From: CAYJFG01 sp964369405
GTDB taxonomy: Bacteria; Bacillota; Clostridia; Oscillospirales; Acutalibacteraceae
DNA length: 26,640 nt
Direction of reading: 5' to 3'
NCBI GenBank assembly: GCA_964369405.1
Contig: CAYJGB010000025.1
Coordinates: 1 to 26,640 of the forward strand
Shown here: in pieces, positions 5,981-13,032 of the stretch
Layout of the letters: every line of letters begins with the position of its first letter
Numbering within the stretch: the first letter of the stretch is position 1
Position numbers and translations under genes: made by a program
Notes under the pieces: model-generated
The model's database searches: none
Told to the model about the DNA's origin: nothing
What the model saw: only the letters and a program-made list of their open reading frames with translations

Positions 5981-6080
5981 TAAAACAAAAACACCAACTT
6001 TCTTTCAAAATATTAAAAATTTTATTCCAAAGACATTTTGTGAGTTTGCAGCAACGAGTTTGACAAAATGTCTTTTTTTT
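5981..6080 (+). ncRNA. Candidate small RNA 3
   Basis: About 100 nt between the promoter at 5947-5974 and a strong terminator, with no reading frame of note. The 5' half (5981-6028) is nearly unstructured and A-rich. The 3' half is a 13-bp terminator hairpin with a 21-nt loop. It may instead be just the 3' end of the upstream operon transcript. No known family is recognised. Confidence 0.4.
6029..6080 (+). terminator. Long-loop intrinsic terminator overlapping a promoter
   Basis: AGACATTTTGT (6031-6041) pairs perfectly with ACAAAATGTCT (6063-6073), extendable by two A-T pairs, around a 21-nt loop and followed by eight T. The descending arm and T run also form the -35 box and spacer of the promoter at 6060-6088. 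Confidence 0.8.
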
Positions 6081-6088
6081 GGTATAAT
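6060..6088 (+). promoter_or_regulatory. Near-consensus promoter embedded in a terminator
   Basis: TTGACA (6060-6065), 17-bp spacer, TATAAT (6083-6088) with TG upstream: a near-consensus promoter. Its -35 region lies in the terminator stem, so polymerases arriving from upstream and initiation here may interfere. The start is expected near 6095, just before the small membrane protein gene. Confidence 0.8.
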
Positions 6089-6111
6089 TTATATAGTAAG
6101 GTGTTGATGGT

Positions 6112-6243
6112 ATGACAATAATTAGTTTAGTAGTAGCAATCATTATATTGGTAATTTTTATATTATTTAATATTGGTTGCTACTTTTTGTTAGAACAAAG
6201 ATACCAAGAAAGAAACGAGGTGAATAAAGATGGAAAAATATGA
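6112..6243 (+). CDS. Small single-span membrane protein
   Basis: A 43-residue protein starting 8 bases after AAGGTG. Residues 3-26 form one hydrophobic segment (MTIISLVVAIIILVIF...), followed by a short polar tail. Its stop overlaps the start of the next gene by 14 bases, so both are likely coupled. No family can be named. Possible roles include membrane signalling or exclusion, but nothing in the sequence decides. Confidence 0.6.
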   Translation: MTIISLVVAIIILVIFILFNIGCYFLLEQRYQERNEVNKDGKI

Positions 6244-6712
6244 ATTTAAAAAAATTGATTTAGATAATTACGAATTGATTTATGATTATAAACACATAGA
6301 TTTAAACACGAAAGAAGAAGTAACAGAAAAAATCGTGTTACCGTTCAAACGAACAGTTGGATTAGCAAAAAAACTTCAATCATTAGATTTTGACGCTCGT
6401 TTGAAAATGTTTGAATATTTAAAAGAAAATGGTAAAACTAAAAATGATTTTATAACTCAAAAAACTGATGAAAATGGTAAGGTAATTATTGATGAAAGTA
6501 ATTATAAAGAATTTGAAAAACAGTTTATGCAAAGAGAACAATATCGTTTGGCCGAAGAAATATATTCAGAAATTTTAGGTAAAAGTTTAACTCAAATAAT
6601 TATGGAAATAGGATTAAATACAAATAATGATATTGCTATGTTAGGTATAAAATTAAGAGCTATATTAATGGGCGAAGAACAAATTATAACACCCAGTACA
6701 AGTGGAAAATAA
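6230..6712 (+). CDS. Putative tail assembly chaperone, N-terminal component
   Basis: A 160-residue protein after a GAGGTG site. It has a beta-rich N-terminus (about 1-45) followed by helices, no signal peptide and no cysteines. Alone it is not diagnostic. The assignment rests on the following gene, which resembles the Gp15 family of tail chaperones, on the absence of any gene between major tail protein and tape measure where chaperones usually lie, and on a 23-base overlap with a CCC codon where a +1 frameshift would fuse the two, as in SPP1 gp17.5/17.5*. Tail chaperones bind the tape measure protein before tail-tube polymerisation. Another early function is possible. Confidence 0.45.
   Translation: MEKYEFKKIDLDNYELIYDYKHIDLNTKEEVTEKIVLPFKRTVGLAKKLQSLDFDARLKMFEYLKENGKTKNDFITQKTDENGKVIIDESNYKEFEKQFMQREQYRLAEEIYSEILGKSLTQIIMEIGLNTNNDIAMLGIKLRAILMGEEQIITPSTSGK
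6690..6712 (+). other. Candidate +1 ribosomal frameshift window
   Basis: The downstream frame is open from 6690 and the upstream gene stops at 6710-6712. Within these 23 bases is the in-frame codon CCC (6692-6694) followed by A, so a proline tRNA could slip +1 to CCA and continue with GTA CAA GTG GAA. The only alternative start for the downstream gene, GTG at 6702, has no ribosome binding site. Confidence 0.45.
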
Positions 6713-7058
6713 CAAAAAAGCAGTATTCAAAGGAACAGCTTTTTCTTATGCGTATCCACAAGACTTAGATCACGCCTATGCCTTTTATTGTGCTAGATAT
6801 GAAAATATATCTTTTGAACAGTTTTTAAATTTAGGTTTTTTAGAATTTAAAAAGAAACTTAATTCACTTCCAGAAAGTGAACCGTTATTTAATATAATAA
6901 AATCTAGAACTATAAATTTGAAAAAAATAAAAGACAAAAACGAAAAAAAATATTGGACTAGTATGAAAAAAATCAACAAAATACCCGATATTTATTTGTC
7001 GACAAAAGAATTAGAAAAAATAACAAAAAATAAAATTAAAAAAACGAAGGGAATTTAA
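6702..7058 (+). CDS. Putative Gp15-like tail assembly chaperone, C-terminal component
   Basis: 118 residues if started at GTG 6702, but this codon has no Shine-Dalgarno sequence. Residues about 38-95 resemble phage Gp15 proteins: FEQFLNLGFLEF, then LPESEPLF, a conserved SRTINL and KIKDKNEKKYW, ending IPDIYLS. It probably is made as a fusion to the 160-residue protein by +1 frameshifting at 6692-6695, giving a protein of about 275 residues. The short form may also be made by coupling. It lies far from the tape measure gene at 16443, an uncommon position. The C-terminus is very lysine-rich. Confidence 0.55.
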   Translation: MENNKKAVFKGTAFSYAYPQDLDHAYAFYCARYENISFEQFLNLGFLEFKKKLNSLPESEPLFNIIKSRTINLKKIKDKNEKKYWTSMKKINKIPDIYLSTKELEKITKNKIKKTKGI

Positions 7059-7061
7059 AAA

Positions 7062-7469
7062 ATGAATAGAGAATTATTAGAACATTATGATAAATTAGAA
7101 ATGATTAATGGAAAATTAACAAAATACAGTGATGAAAAAGGAAATATTGAAATTATACCTACCGCTCAATTATTAGTTGGTGTGGAATATATTGAAATAC
7201 CAGAGGATAAATATAAAATAGCTAAATTTAATAAAGTAATTGATGATTTAGAATATACTAAAACAGAAGGTTTAGTAATTAGACCAAAAAATGAAATTAC
7301 TAAAAAAGAAGAAGATAAAACTACTATTATTGAAAACGAAGAATTGGTATATCAAGTTTGGGTATTAAAAAACAGCCTAAATATGAAAAAGTCATTTACT
7401 ACTAAAGAAGAAGCAGTTAAAATATGTAATACTATCAATGAAAAAATATTAAATGTATTGGAAGTATAA
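7062..7469 (+). CDS. Hypothetical phage protein
   Basis: A 135-residue protein three bases after the chaperone-like gene. Mostly beta-type N-terminal two thirds, with a charged break near residue 85 and a short C-terminal module (about 95-135) with a helical end. No cysteines, membrane spans or recognised motif. Context between a chaperone-like pair and RusA gives no clear role. Confidence 0.65.
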   Translation: MNRELLEHYDKLEMINGKLTKYSDEKGNIEIIPTAQLLVGVEYIEIPEDKYKIAKFNKVIDDLEYTKTEGLVIRPKNEITKKEEDKTTIIENEELVYQVWVLKNSLNMKKSFTTKEEAVKICNTINEKILNVLEV

Positions 7470-7472
7470 AAA

Positions 7473-7817
7473 ATGAAAATAACATTAAATCAATTCCCAG
7501 AAAGTATCAATAAATTTATTGGAAGAAAAAATATATGGGAATATCAAGAAAAAAAAAAAGAGTATGCAAGATATATTCGAATGGCTACCATAGGGAAAAA
7601 TCCTAAATATGCAAAATGTAGTATGATAATAACTCTTTATTTTAAAAATAATAGAGGTTATGACGCTGATAATTATTTAAAAATATTATTAGATGGGTTA
7701 TGTAAAGCTAATATAATCAAAGATGATAATTTAATGTGTATTAGAAATTTACAAATAGCTGGAAAAATAGATAAAAAAAATCCTAGAATAGAAATTGATG
7801 TTTGGGAGGAATTATGA
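7473..7817 (+). CDS. rusA: RusA-like Holliday junction resolvase
   Basis: A 114-residue protein, the usual size of RusA. The diagnostic metal-binding segment is clear: DADNYLKILLDGL at about residues 69-81, followed by IIKDDN at 86-91, supplying the catalytic aspartates, and a C-terminal IEIDVW strand. RusA dimers cut four-way junctions and would resolve recombination intermediates before packaging, consistent with its place just ahead of the terminase genes. It begins three bases after the previous stop without a strong ribosome binding site, so it probably depends on coupling. Confidence 0.85.
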   Translation: MKITLNQFPESINKFIGRKNIWEYQEKKKEYARYIRMATIGKNPKYAKCSMIITLYFKNNRGYDADNYLKILLDGLCKANIIKDDNLMCIRNLQIAGKIDKKNPRIEIDVWEEL

Positions 7818-7846
7818 AAAAATTCGTCGAATGGGGTTTGTTTTAA
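7814..7846 (+). CDS. Possible 10-residue ORF coupled to rusA
   Basis: An ATG overlaps the rusA stop (ATGA) five bases after a strong GGGAGG, opening the peptide MKKFVEWGLF and a TAA. Translation initiation looks likely, but whether the peptide matters is unknown. It may be the remnant of a longer gene or a leader for the terminase genes that follow 22 bases later. Confidence 0.3.
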   Translation: MKKFVEWGLF

Positions 7847-7868
7847 ATAAAATAAAGAGGTGGTGAAC

Positions 7869-8234
7869 GTGGCAAACGTAGGAAGACCTAAAAAAGAAAT
7901 AGATATGCAAGTTGTTGGGAAATTAGCTTCAATAATGTGTACACAAGAAGAAATAGCTAATTATTTAGAAGTTAATGTGAGAACATTACAACGAAATAAA
8001 GAATTTTGTCGTATTTATAAAAAACATCAAGATGAGGGAAAAATGTCACTTCGTAGATGGCAATTTAAACACGCTGAAAAAAATCCAGCTATGGCAATAT
8101 ATTTAGGTAAAGTTTTATTGGGTCAACGTGAAAACGCCATTGAAGTAGAAATAAGAGAAAAACCTAAATTAAATATTGAAGTTGTTGATAATAGTAATTT
8201 AGAAAAAATAATGTATGAAGAAAATAAAAAATGA
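7869..8234 (+). CDS. Terminase small subunit
   Basis: I choose GTG 7869 because AGAGGTGG (7856-7863) lies five bases upstream. GTG 7860 and 7863 fall within that site. The protein has 121 residues. Residues about 14-50 form a helix-turn-helix with the pattern CTQEEIANYLEVNVRTLQR, as in many phage small terminases that recognise the packaging site. The following helices (MAIYLGKVLLGQ) would form the oligomerisation part. It pairs with the large terminase at 8755 although two small genes lie between. Confidence 0.75.
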   Translation: MANVGRPKKEIDMQVVGKLASIMCTQEEIANYLEVNVRTLQRNKEFCRIYKKHQDEGKMSLRRWQFKHAEKNPAMAIYLGKVLLGQRENAIEVEIREKPKLNIEVVDNSNLEKIMYEENKK

Positions 8235-8248
8235 AAGGAGGTGAAAAT

Positions 8249-8644
8249 ATGGCAAGTAAAAAAGAATTAAACAAAGAAAACATTGAAGAAGAAACAAAAA
8301 CAGAAGAAATAATTAATGAAGATGTAGTAACTGAAGAAACTCCACAAGAAAATGATATTCAAAATTTAGAAGAAACAGTTTCAGTGGAAAATATTGAAGA
8401 AACTACTGAAACTGAAAACGTTGAAGAAGAAACAAACGTTGAAACTACTGAAACTGAAAATAATCTTAATATTGGTAATTCTATTACTGATGATATTGAT
8501 GAAAAATTTGTTGATGTTAAAAAAGATAGCATTGTAACCAAAAAAGGTGAATTTGGCTATATTGATGGTGAAAAATATAAGTGTTTAGGAAACGGTTTAG
8601 CTATGTGGGCAAGAACTGGAAAAACATTTAAAATTAATAAATAA
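8249..8644 (+). CDS. Acidic Glu/Thr-rich protein of the packaging region
   Basis: Start at ATG 8249, five bases after AAAGGAGGTG. 131 residues. The first 80 residues are low-complexity and very acidic, dominated by Glu, Thr, Asn and Val with ETTETEN-type repeats. The last 50 residues look folded (KKGEFGYIDGEKYKCLGNG). No family is recognised. The position between the terminase subunits would suit a head-associated or packaging accessory, and the charge resembles a DNA mimic, but neither is shown. Confidence 0.65.
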   Translation: MASKKELNKENIEEETKTEEIINEDVVTEETPQENDIQNLEETVSVENIEETTETENVEEETNVETTETENNLNIGNSITDDIDEKFVDVKKDSIVTKKGEFGYIDGEKYKCLGNGLAMWARTGKTFKINK

Positions 8645-8657
8645 AGGTGGTTAAATA

Positions 8658-8810
8658 ATGGAATATATCAAATTAGGAAAACAATTCTTAGTTAAGAATT
8701 CAAATGGTAAAATTGTGAGTAAAGAAGAAATTAAAAAAGTGGAACCTGTTGAAGATGTTAATATCAAAAAAACAATACCAACTAAAACAAGCAATTCTAA
8801 AACAAAATGA
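8658..8810 (+). CDS. Small basic hypothetical protein overlapping the large terminase
   Basis: A 50-residue protein with an AAAGGTGG site 8 bases before its ATG. The N-terminal half may form a small beta unit and the C-terminal half is rich in Lys and Thr. Its last 56 bases overlap the terminase start in another frame, so its translation may feed ribosomes into the terminase gene. Function unknown. Confidence 0.6.
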   Translation: MEYIKLGKQFLVKNSNGKIVSKEEIKKVEPVEDVNIKKTIPTKTSNSKTK

Positions 8811-10119
8811 AAACGAAATTAGTGTCTTAGGTTCAACTCAAAGCGGAAAAACACATATAATAGCACAGTCCATAATAGAATACGCCCAAAAGTTATATGA
8901 ATATGATCCTAAAGGATTATATAACGGTGCAATTATTGGTTGGACTACGGACACTATAAAAAGAAATATCGTAGATAGCAAAATATTACCTTATTTGGAA
9001 GAACTTGGTTTAATCAAAGATAAAGATTATACTATTAAATTCGGACAAAAAGATATGTATTTTAAAATTTATAATATAACTTTTTATTTTTTTGGTTTTA
9101 ATAATTATTTATCATTTAATAAAATATTAGGTTCTGATTTAATATTTGAATGGATAGATGAAAGTGCCAAAATTTATTCACAGCTTCAATTACAGGAAAC
9201 TTTTGACCAATTAACCGGAAGACAAGTTTCGTTTGCTGGTCATCCATATTTGAAAAGAATTGAAAGTTTTAATGTCGAAGGAAGCGATAGTCATCCATAT
9301 AAATTAAAGTATATAGATGATAGAACAAAATTATTTTTTGAGTTTTTTCCGTTTGATAATCCAAAATTAAATACTGAAGATAAAATTAGACAAGTTGTGA
9401 ATATGTTTCCACCCGGAACGCTTAGAGAACAAAAAATATTTAATAAGTGGGTAATATCAGAAGGGCGAGTCTTTGGTAAAGTTAATACTATTGATCATGA
9501 AGATTTAAAAAATTATCAAATAAGAGAAATTGGTATTGGTATAGATTATGGTTCTGTTAATACGACAGCTTTCGTGCCTATAGCTTTAGCACTAAATACA
9601 AAAGCTAAAAAATGGCAATTAATACGTTTAGAAACGTATTATCATGATAGCCAAAGAGTAGGCGATACACCGACAACTGAATATTATTCAAAACAGCTAA
9701 GATTATTTTTATTGTATTTAAAAAATAAATATCCAAATATTCCAGTTTATAATATTGTTGTTGATAGTGAAGCAGCTCATTTTATTAATCGTTTAACGGT
9801 TGATAATATACCGCACACTGGTGCTAAAAAAGGTGCTGGTAGCGTAGACGCTTCTGTTCAATTAATGCAATCATTATTTTACAAAGAATATTTATATATA
9901 TTACAAACACCAACAATAATACACATAAACGATAATTTAGTACCAAATTATGATGCTAAAGACTGGTCATTAATAGAATTTGAAAGTTATCAATATGATA
10001 GGAACAAGTCATTAAAAGAAGGCGTAAATGCCTATAAAAAGACTAATGATCATTCAAAAGATGCAACAGCATATATTTTAATGGAATGGAAGGAATTGGG
10101 CAAATGTCCGGTGGTATAA
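8755..10119 (+). CDS. Terminase large subunit
   Basis: Start taken at ATG 8755 (454 residues). A TTG at 8749 is an alternative, and neither has a good ribosome binding site, so coupling to the overlapping upstream gene is likely. The ATPase has Walker A GSTQSGKT at about residues 26-33 and a Walker B-type stretch LIFEWIDES at about 131-139. The C-terminal RNase H-like nuclease shows GIDYGSVNT (about 261), VVDSEAAH (about 337) and the final HSKDATAY with its acidic residue. It packages DNA into the prohead with ATP and cuts concatemers, together with the small subunit and the portal. Confidence 0.9.
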   Translation: MLISKKQYQLKQAILKQNENEISVLGSTQSGKTHIIAQSIIEYAQKLYEYDPKGLYNGAIIGWTTDTIKRNIVDSKILPYLEELGLIKDKDYTIKFGQKDMYFKIYNITFYFFGFNNYLSFNKILGSDLIFEWIDESAKIYSQLQLQETFDQLTGRQVSFAGHPYLKRIESFNVEGSDSHPYKLKYIDDRTKLFFEFFPFDNPKLNTEDKIRQVVNMFPPGTLREQKIFNKWVISEGRVFGKVNTIDHEDLKNYQIREIGIGIDYGSVNTTAFVPIALALNTKAKKWQLIRLETYYHDSQRVGDTPTTEYYSKQLRLFLLYLKNKYPNIPVYNIVVDSEAAHFINRLTVDNIPHTGAKKGAGSVDASVQLMQSLFYKEYLYILQTPTIIHINDNLVPNYDAKDWSLIEFESYQYDRNKSLKEGVNAYKKTNDHSKDATAYILMEWKELGKCPVV

Positions 10120-10326
10120 ATGGAAATTAGATGTAAAAGTTCAAAAAGATTTTTAATGAACATAAACATTGAAGATTATTATAATAAAATTAAAAAATTA
10201 GGTTTATCAATGGAAGCACCGTTATTAATTGAATTTCCTTGTCCTAAATGTAAAATGATTGAAGTGTTTGAAATATATCCAACAACATACAGACATATAA
10301 AATCATATAAATTTGACAAACATTAA
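10120..10326 (+). CDS. Small Com-like putative zinc-binding protein
   Basis: A 68-residue protein starting at the base after the terminase stop. It opens MEIRCKSSKRFL and has a CPKC motif near residue 41. The layout recalls small Com-like zinc-ribbon proteins of phages, but only three cysteines are present, so metal binding is uncertain. The promoter at 10313-10341 begins in its last codons. Confidence 0.55.
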   Translation: MEIRCKSSKRFLMNINIEDYYNKIKKLGLSMEAPLLIEFPCPKCKMIEVFEIYPTTYRHIKSYKFDKH

Positions 10327-10341
10327 AATGTATGATATATT
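10313..10341 (+). promoter_or_regulatory. Promoter of the head-tail module
   Basis: TTGACA (10313-10318), 17-bp spacer, TATATT (10336-10341) with an extended -10 TG at 10333-10334. The expected start is near 10348. Confidence 0.65.
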
Positions 10342-10347
10342 TATAGT

Positions 10348-10420
10348 GTACATAAGTGCGTAATGTGTAGCAAACACGAAAGAGCATAGTAGAACAAGAA
10401 GTTCTATTATGCTTTTTTTT
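10348..10420 (+). ncRNA. Leader RNA / candidate small RNA 4 upstream of the portal operon
   Basis: About 72 nt from a strong promoter to a strong terminator. The terminator's T run ends at 10420 and the GGAGG ribosome binding site of the next gene starts at 10421. No other promoter can fit between, so from this promoter the structural genes are reached only by read-through. It is therefore either a small RNA in its own right or a regulated leader. The unpaired part, 10348-10382, contains GTGT/ACAC segments that could pair weakly. Confidence 0.55.
10383..10420 (+). terminator. Strong intrinsic terminator before the portal operon
   Basis: A 13-bp stem with one G-U (10383-10395 with 10401-10413), loop AAGAA, and eight T (10413-10420). 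Confidence 0.85.
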
Positions 10421-10430
10421 GGAGGTTATT

Positions 10431-10670
10431 ATGAAAGTAAAATTATATTATAATCAACAATGTTTCAAAACAATTAAAATTAAAGAAACAGATTATTTAA
10501 AATTAAAAGATAAAGTCTTTTTTGTAACAGTGTTAAATAAAAAACATTTGTTCGGGAATTTTATAGTTCATTTATTAGTAAAAATGAAAGCGTTAAAATT
10601 TTATGAAGAAGGTAAAAAAATTGATACTATACACATTGACATTGATTTCGTGGAAGGAGTGGAAATTTGA
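10431..10670 (+). CDS. Hypothetical phage protein
   Basis: A 79-residue protein with GGAGG five bases before the ATG (an in-frame TTG at 10419 is within the terminator and rejected). It looks beta-rich with a possible short hydrophobic segment (FFVTVLNKK, NFIVHLLV). No family is recognised. The stop overlaps the portal start. Confidence 0.6.
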   Translation: MKVKLYYNQQCFKTIKIKETDYLKLKDKVFFVTVLNKKHLFGNFIVHLLVKMKALKFYEEGKKIDTIHIDIDFVEGVEI

Positions 10671-12013
10671 AAAGTTTAAGAAATATAGTTGCACCGTTTG
10701 CAGCACCATACATCAATATAGAAACGACTGTAGTTCAGCCTGGTATAACAAATGGAAAACCAAATATAAAAACCGTTAAAGAAACAGTTGTAGCTCCAAC
10801 AGCTAAAAAAATTGGTACATTTATAACAAATCAAATTTTTGGTTCTGATCTATTGTTAGCACAAGAAACGGAAAATGTTAATTGGGTTATGCCAGCACTA
10901 AGAAAAACTTTAGAAAATGCTATATATTCAAAAGAAGGTTTTGTATATATCCATAGTTTTGAAGGTAAAATATATTTAGAGAGTATATGTTTACATGAAA
11001 TTCATAATTTAGTTCAAAAATGGGATAAAATTATTAGTTGTACTATAATTCAAGATACTGAAATAAATAACGAATTAACGGTTTCATTGTTTAGAAATAT
11101 TAAAATAGAAAAAGGTTTTTCATATTTAACATTTGAAGCATTTAAAAATGTTAAAGGTAAAGAACAAAAGATTACATTAGATGAATATAATAAATTGACG
11201 AATAGTGAATATCAAGAAAATTATATTTTACCATACGAAGTAATAATCAACATTGATAGTGGAACTAATTTTTTTGAGAATTGTAAGAAACTTTTAAACG
11301 AAGAAATGAAAATTCTAAATGTAATAATGGACGAAGTTCAAAAAACAAGAACAAGAATAGCAACTTCACAACATTTTCAAAGTGGTGATATTACGACATC
11401 GTGGACGCCAGCTAATACTGGTTTTAAAGTTGACACATTAACAGTAAAAGATTTACAAGATTATTTCACATTATTGCCTGGAGATAAAGAACATAAAATA
11501 TTTGAATTTATGCAAGGTGATTTAAGAATTGATGAGTATGAAAGAGTTTTTAAATTCTATGATTATCAAATTATTCAAAGTGTTGGCCTTTCAACAGCTA
11601 GTTTTGGTTATGAAAAAGACGCTTACATGAATATAGAAAATGTGGATTTATCAAAAAATGCTACTGATATGACAATAGAAGCATTAAAAACACAAATAGC
11701 TGGGCAAATTGAAAACTTATTTACTAATATAATAAAAGCCCAAAGAAGTTTAAACATAAATATAAATAAAATACCAGATGTATTAGAGTGGGATTATGGT
11801 TTAAATGAAAAATTTGACGATTTAAAAAAACTCACAGTTGTAAAAAAAATCCAAGGTGTTGCAGATATACCTCAAAAAACTAAATATAAAATTATAATGC
11901 CAATATTAAAAAAATTAATTGAAAGTTCTGAATTAGATGAAGATGTTGAAACATTATTGAAAGAATATAATGAGGAAGTTAAAGACATAACTGTTAAATT
12001 TGGTGAAATTTAG
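10667..12013 (+). CDS. Portal protein
   Basis: A 448-residue protein starting at TTG 10667 after AAGGAGTGG. Identification rests on size, position directly before the minor head, scaffold and capsid genes, and the general character of the sequence: a variable N-terminus, beta-rich wing region (about 80-200) and a long helical C-terminal part (about 205-400) with QKTRTRIAT and the VGLSTASFGY segment typical of Gram-positive siphophage portals. The dodecameric portal forms the DNA channel at the head vertex and docks the terminase. Its stop overlaps the next start (TAGTG). Confidence 0.8.
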   Translation: MKSLRNIVAPFAAPYINIETTVVQPGITNGKPNIKTVKETVVAPTAKKIGTFITNQIFGSDLLLAQETENVNWVMPALRKTLENAIYSKEGFVYIHSFEGKIYLESICLHEIHNLVQKWDKIISCTIIQDTEINNELTVSLFRNIKIEKGFSYLTFEAFKNVKGKEQKITLDEYNKLTNSEYQENYILPYEVIINIDSGTNFFENCKKLLNEEMKILNVIMDEVQKTRTRIATSQHFQSGDITTSWTPANTGFKVDTLTVKDLQDYFTLLPGDKEHKIFEFMQGDLRIDEYERVFKFYDYQIIQSVGLSTASFGYEKDAYMNIENVDLSKNATDMTIEALKTQIAGQIENLFTNIIKAQRSLNININKIPDVLEWDYGLNEKFDDLKKLTVVKKIQGVADIPQKTKYKIIMPILKKLIESSELDEDVETLLKEYNEEVKDITVKFGEI

Positions 12014-12957
12014 TGAGTGATCCATTCAAAGAATTTATAAATGATGCGGTTCTATATAGTAAAAATGATTATTATAGATTAATGTTTGACACGAAAAAAC
12101 TTTTTTTCAGAGCTTTAGAAGATGAAAAAATTAATTTTAAAAACGAATTAACAAATATATGGTCAAAAGTTGATCATAGTTACATGGAAGAAACGATAAA
12201 TCAACTTGATGAATTGGTAGATAAATTTAATATGGAAGGTCATGAAATTTTAAACCCTACTGTTAAATTTGAGCCTGTTTATGAATTGACAAAAATGTCT
12301 AAATTTCAAGAAATAGAAAATAAATATGAAAAATTGATAAATAAATTATTTGATAGTGCTAAAAAGACTTTAGATAATGGAAATGTCACTAAAACTTCAT
12401 ATTTGAGTAAATTAGTTGAAAGATATAGTAATGTTCAGTCGTTAATTCCTTACTATAATAAAGATGGAACAATTAGAAGTTATCATAATATAGCAGATTA
12501 TAATTCAATGTTATATAATACCAATTTAACACGTTCGGCGTGGAATAGAACTCTATATGACACCGATATGTTAGGAAATGATTTATTATATCTTCCAGCT
12601 CATACATTTGCTTGTCCTTTATGCATTAGTTCACAAGGTCGTGTATATTCAAAAAGCGGGAAAAATAAAGATTATCCAGCTATGGAAATAGCACTAAAAC
12701 AAGGCGTAGGGCACCCAAACTGTAAACATGTATGGGTTGCATATTGGGATAAAGAAATGATACAAACTGATAAGTTTGATGATGAAAAATGGGCTGAAAG
12801 ATACAAGGTTCAACAAAAAAAACAATCTTTATCGTTAGAAAGAAAAAAATTAAAAGTAGATCGTGATATTTATAGTGAAATAAATGATACAAAAAAAGTT
12901 GATTTAATTAATAAAAAAATAAAAAGTTTAAATTTTAGAATTAAAGAACTCGGTTAG
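12013..12957 (+). CDS. Minor capsid protein (phage_min_cap2 / MuF-like)
   Basis: A 314-residue protein from GTG 12013, overlapping the portal stop by one base. The N-terminal two thirds are helical. Residues about 190-245 hold the conserved cysteine/histidine region of this family: ACPLCISSQGRVYS, then a GVGHPNCKHVW motif. The C-terminal 60 residues are Lys-rich helix. Proteins of this kind sit inside the head near the portal (SPP1 gp7 type) and may influence DNA ejection. Confidence 0.8.
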   Translation: MSDPFKEFINDAVLYSKNDYYRLMFDTKKLFFRALEDEKINFKNELTNIWSKVDHSYMEETINQLDELVDKFNMEGHEILNPTVKFEPVYELTKMSKFQEIENKYEKLINKLFDSAKKTLDNGNVTKTSYLSKLVERYSNVQSLIPYYNKDGTIRSYHNIADYNSMLYNTNLTRSAWNRTLYDTDMLGNDLLYLPAHTFACPLCISSQGRVYSKSGKNKDYPAMEIALKQGVGHPNCKHVWVAYWDKEMIQTDKFDDEKWAERYKVQQKKQSLSLERKKLKVDRDIYSEINDTKKVDLINKKIKSLNFRIKELG

Positions 12958-13032
12958 TTAAGTGGCACACCGAAAAAAAGGCACTACTGGTTTGCAAACA
13001 CATTTCTCACTGAAAAAGGGAGGAAAAAAAGT
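12958..13032 (+). other. Short intergenic spacer, ribosome binding site only
   Basis: 75 bases with no convincing hairpin or promoter. GGGAGG at 13018-13023 serves the scaffold gene. Confidence 0.5.

Noticed and set aside
8390..8470. DNA repeats (GAAACTACTGAAACTGAAAA type) in the acidic protein gene as a recombination or binding site
   Set aside because: They follow directly from the repeated Glu-Thr codons of a low-complexity protein and show no regular spacing beyond that.
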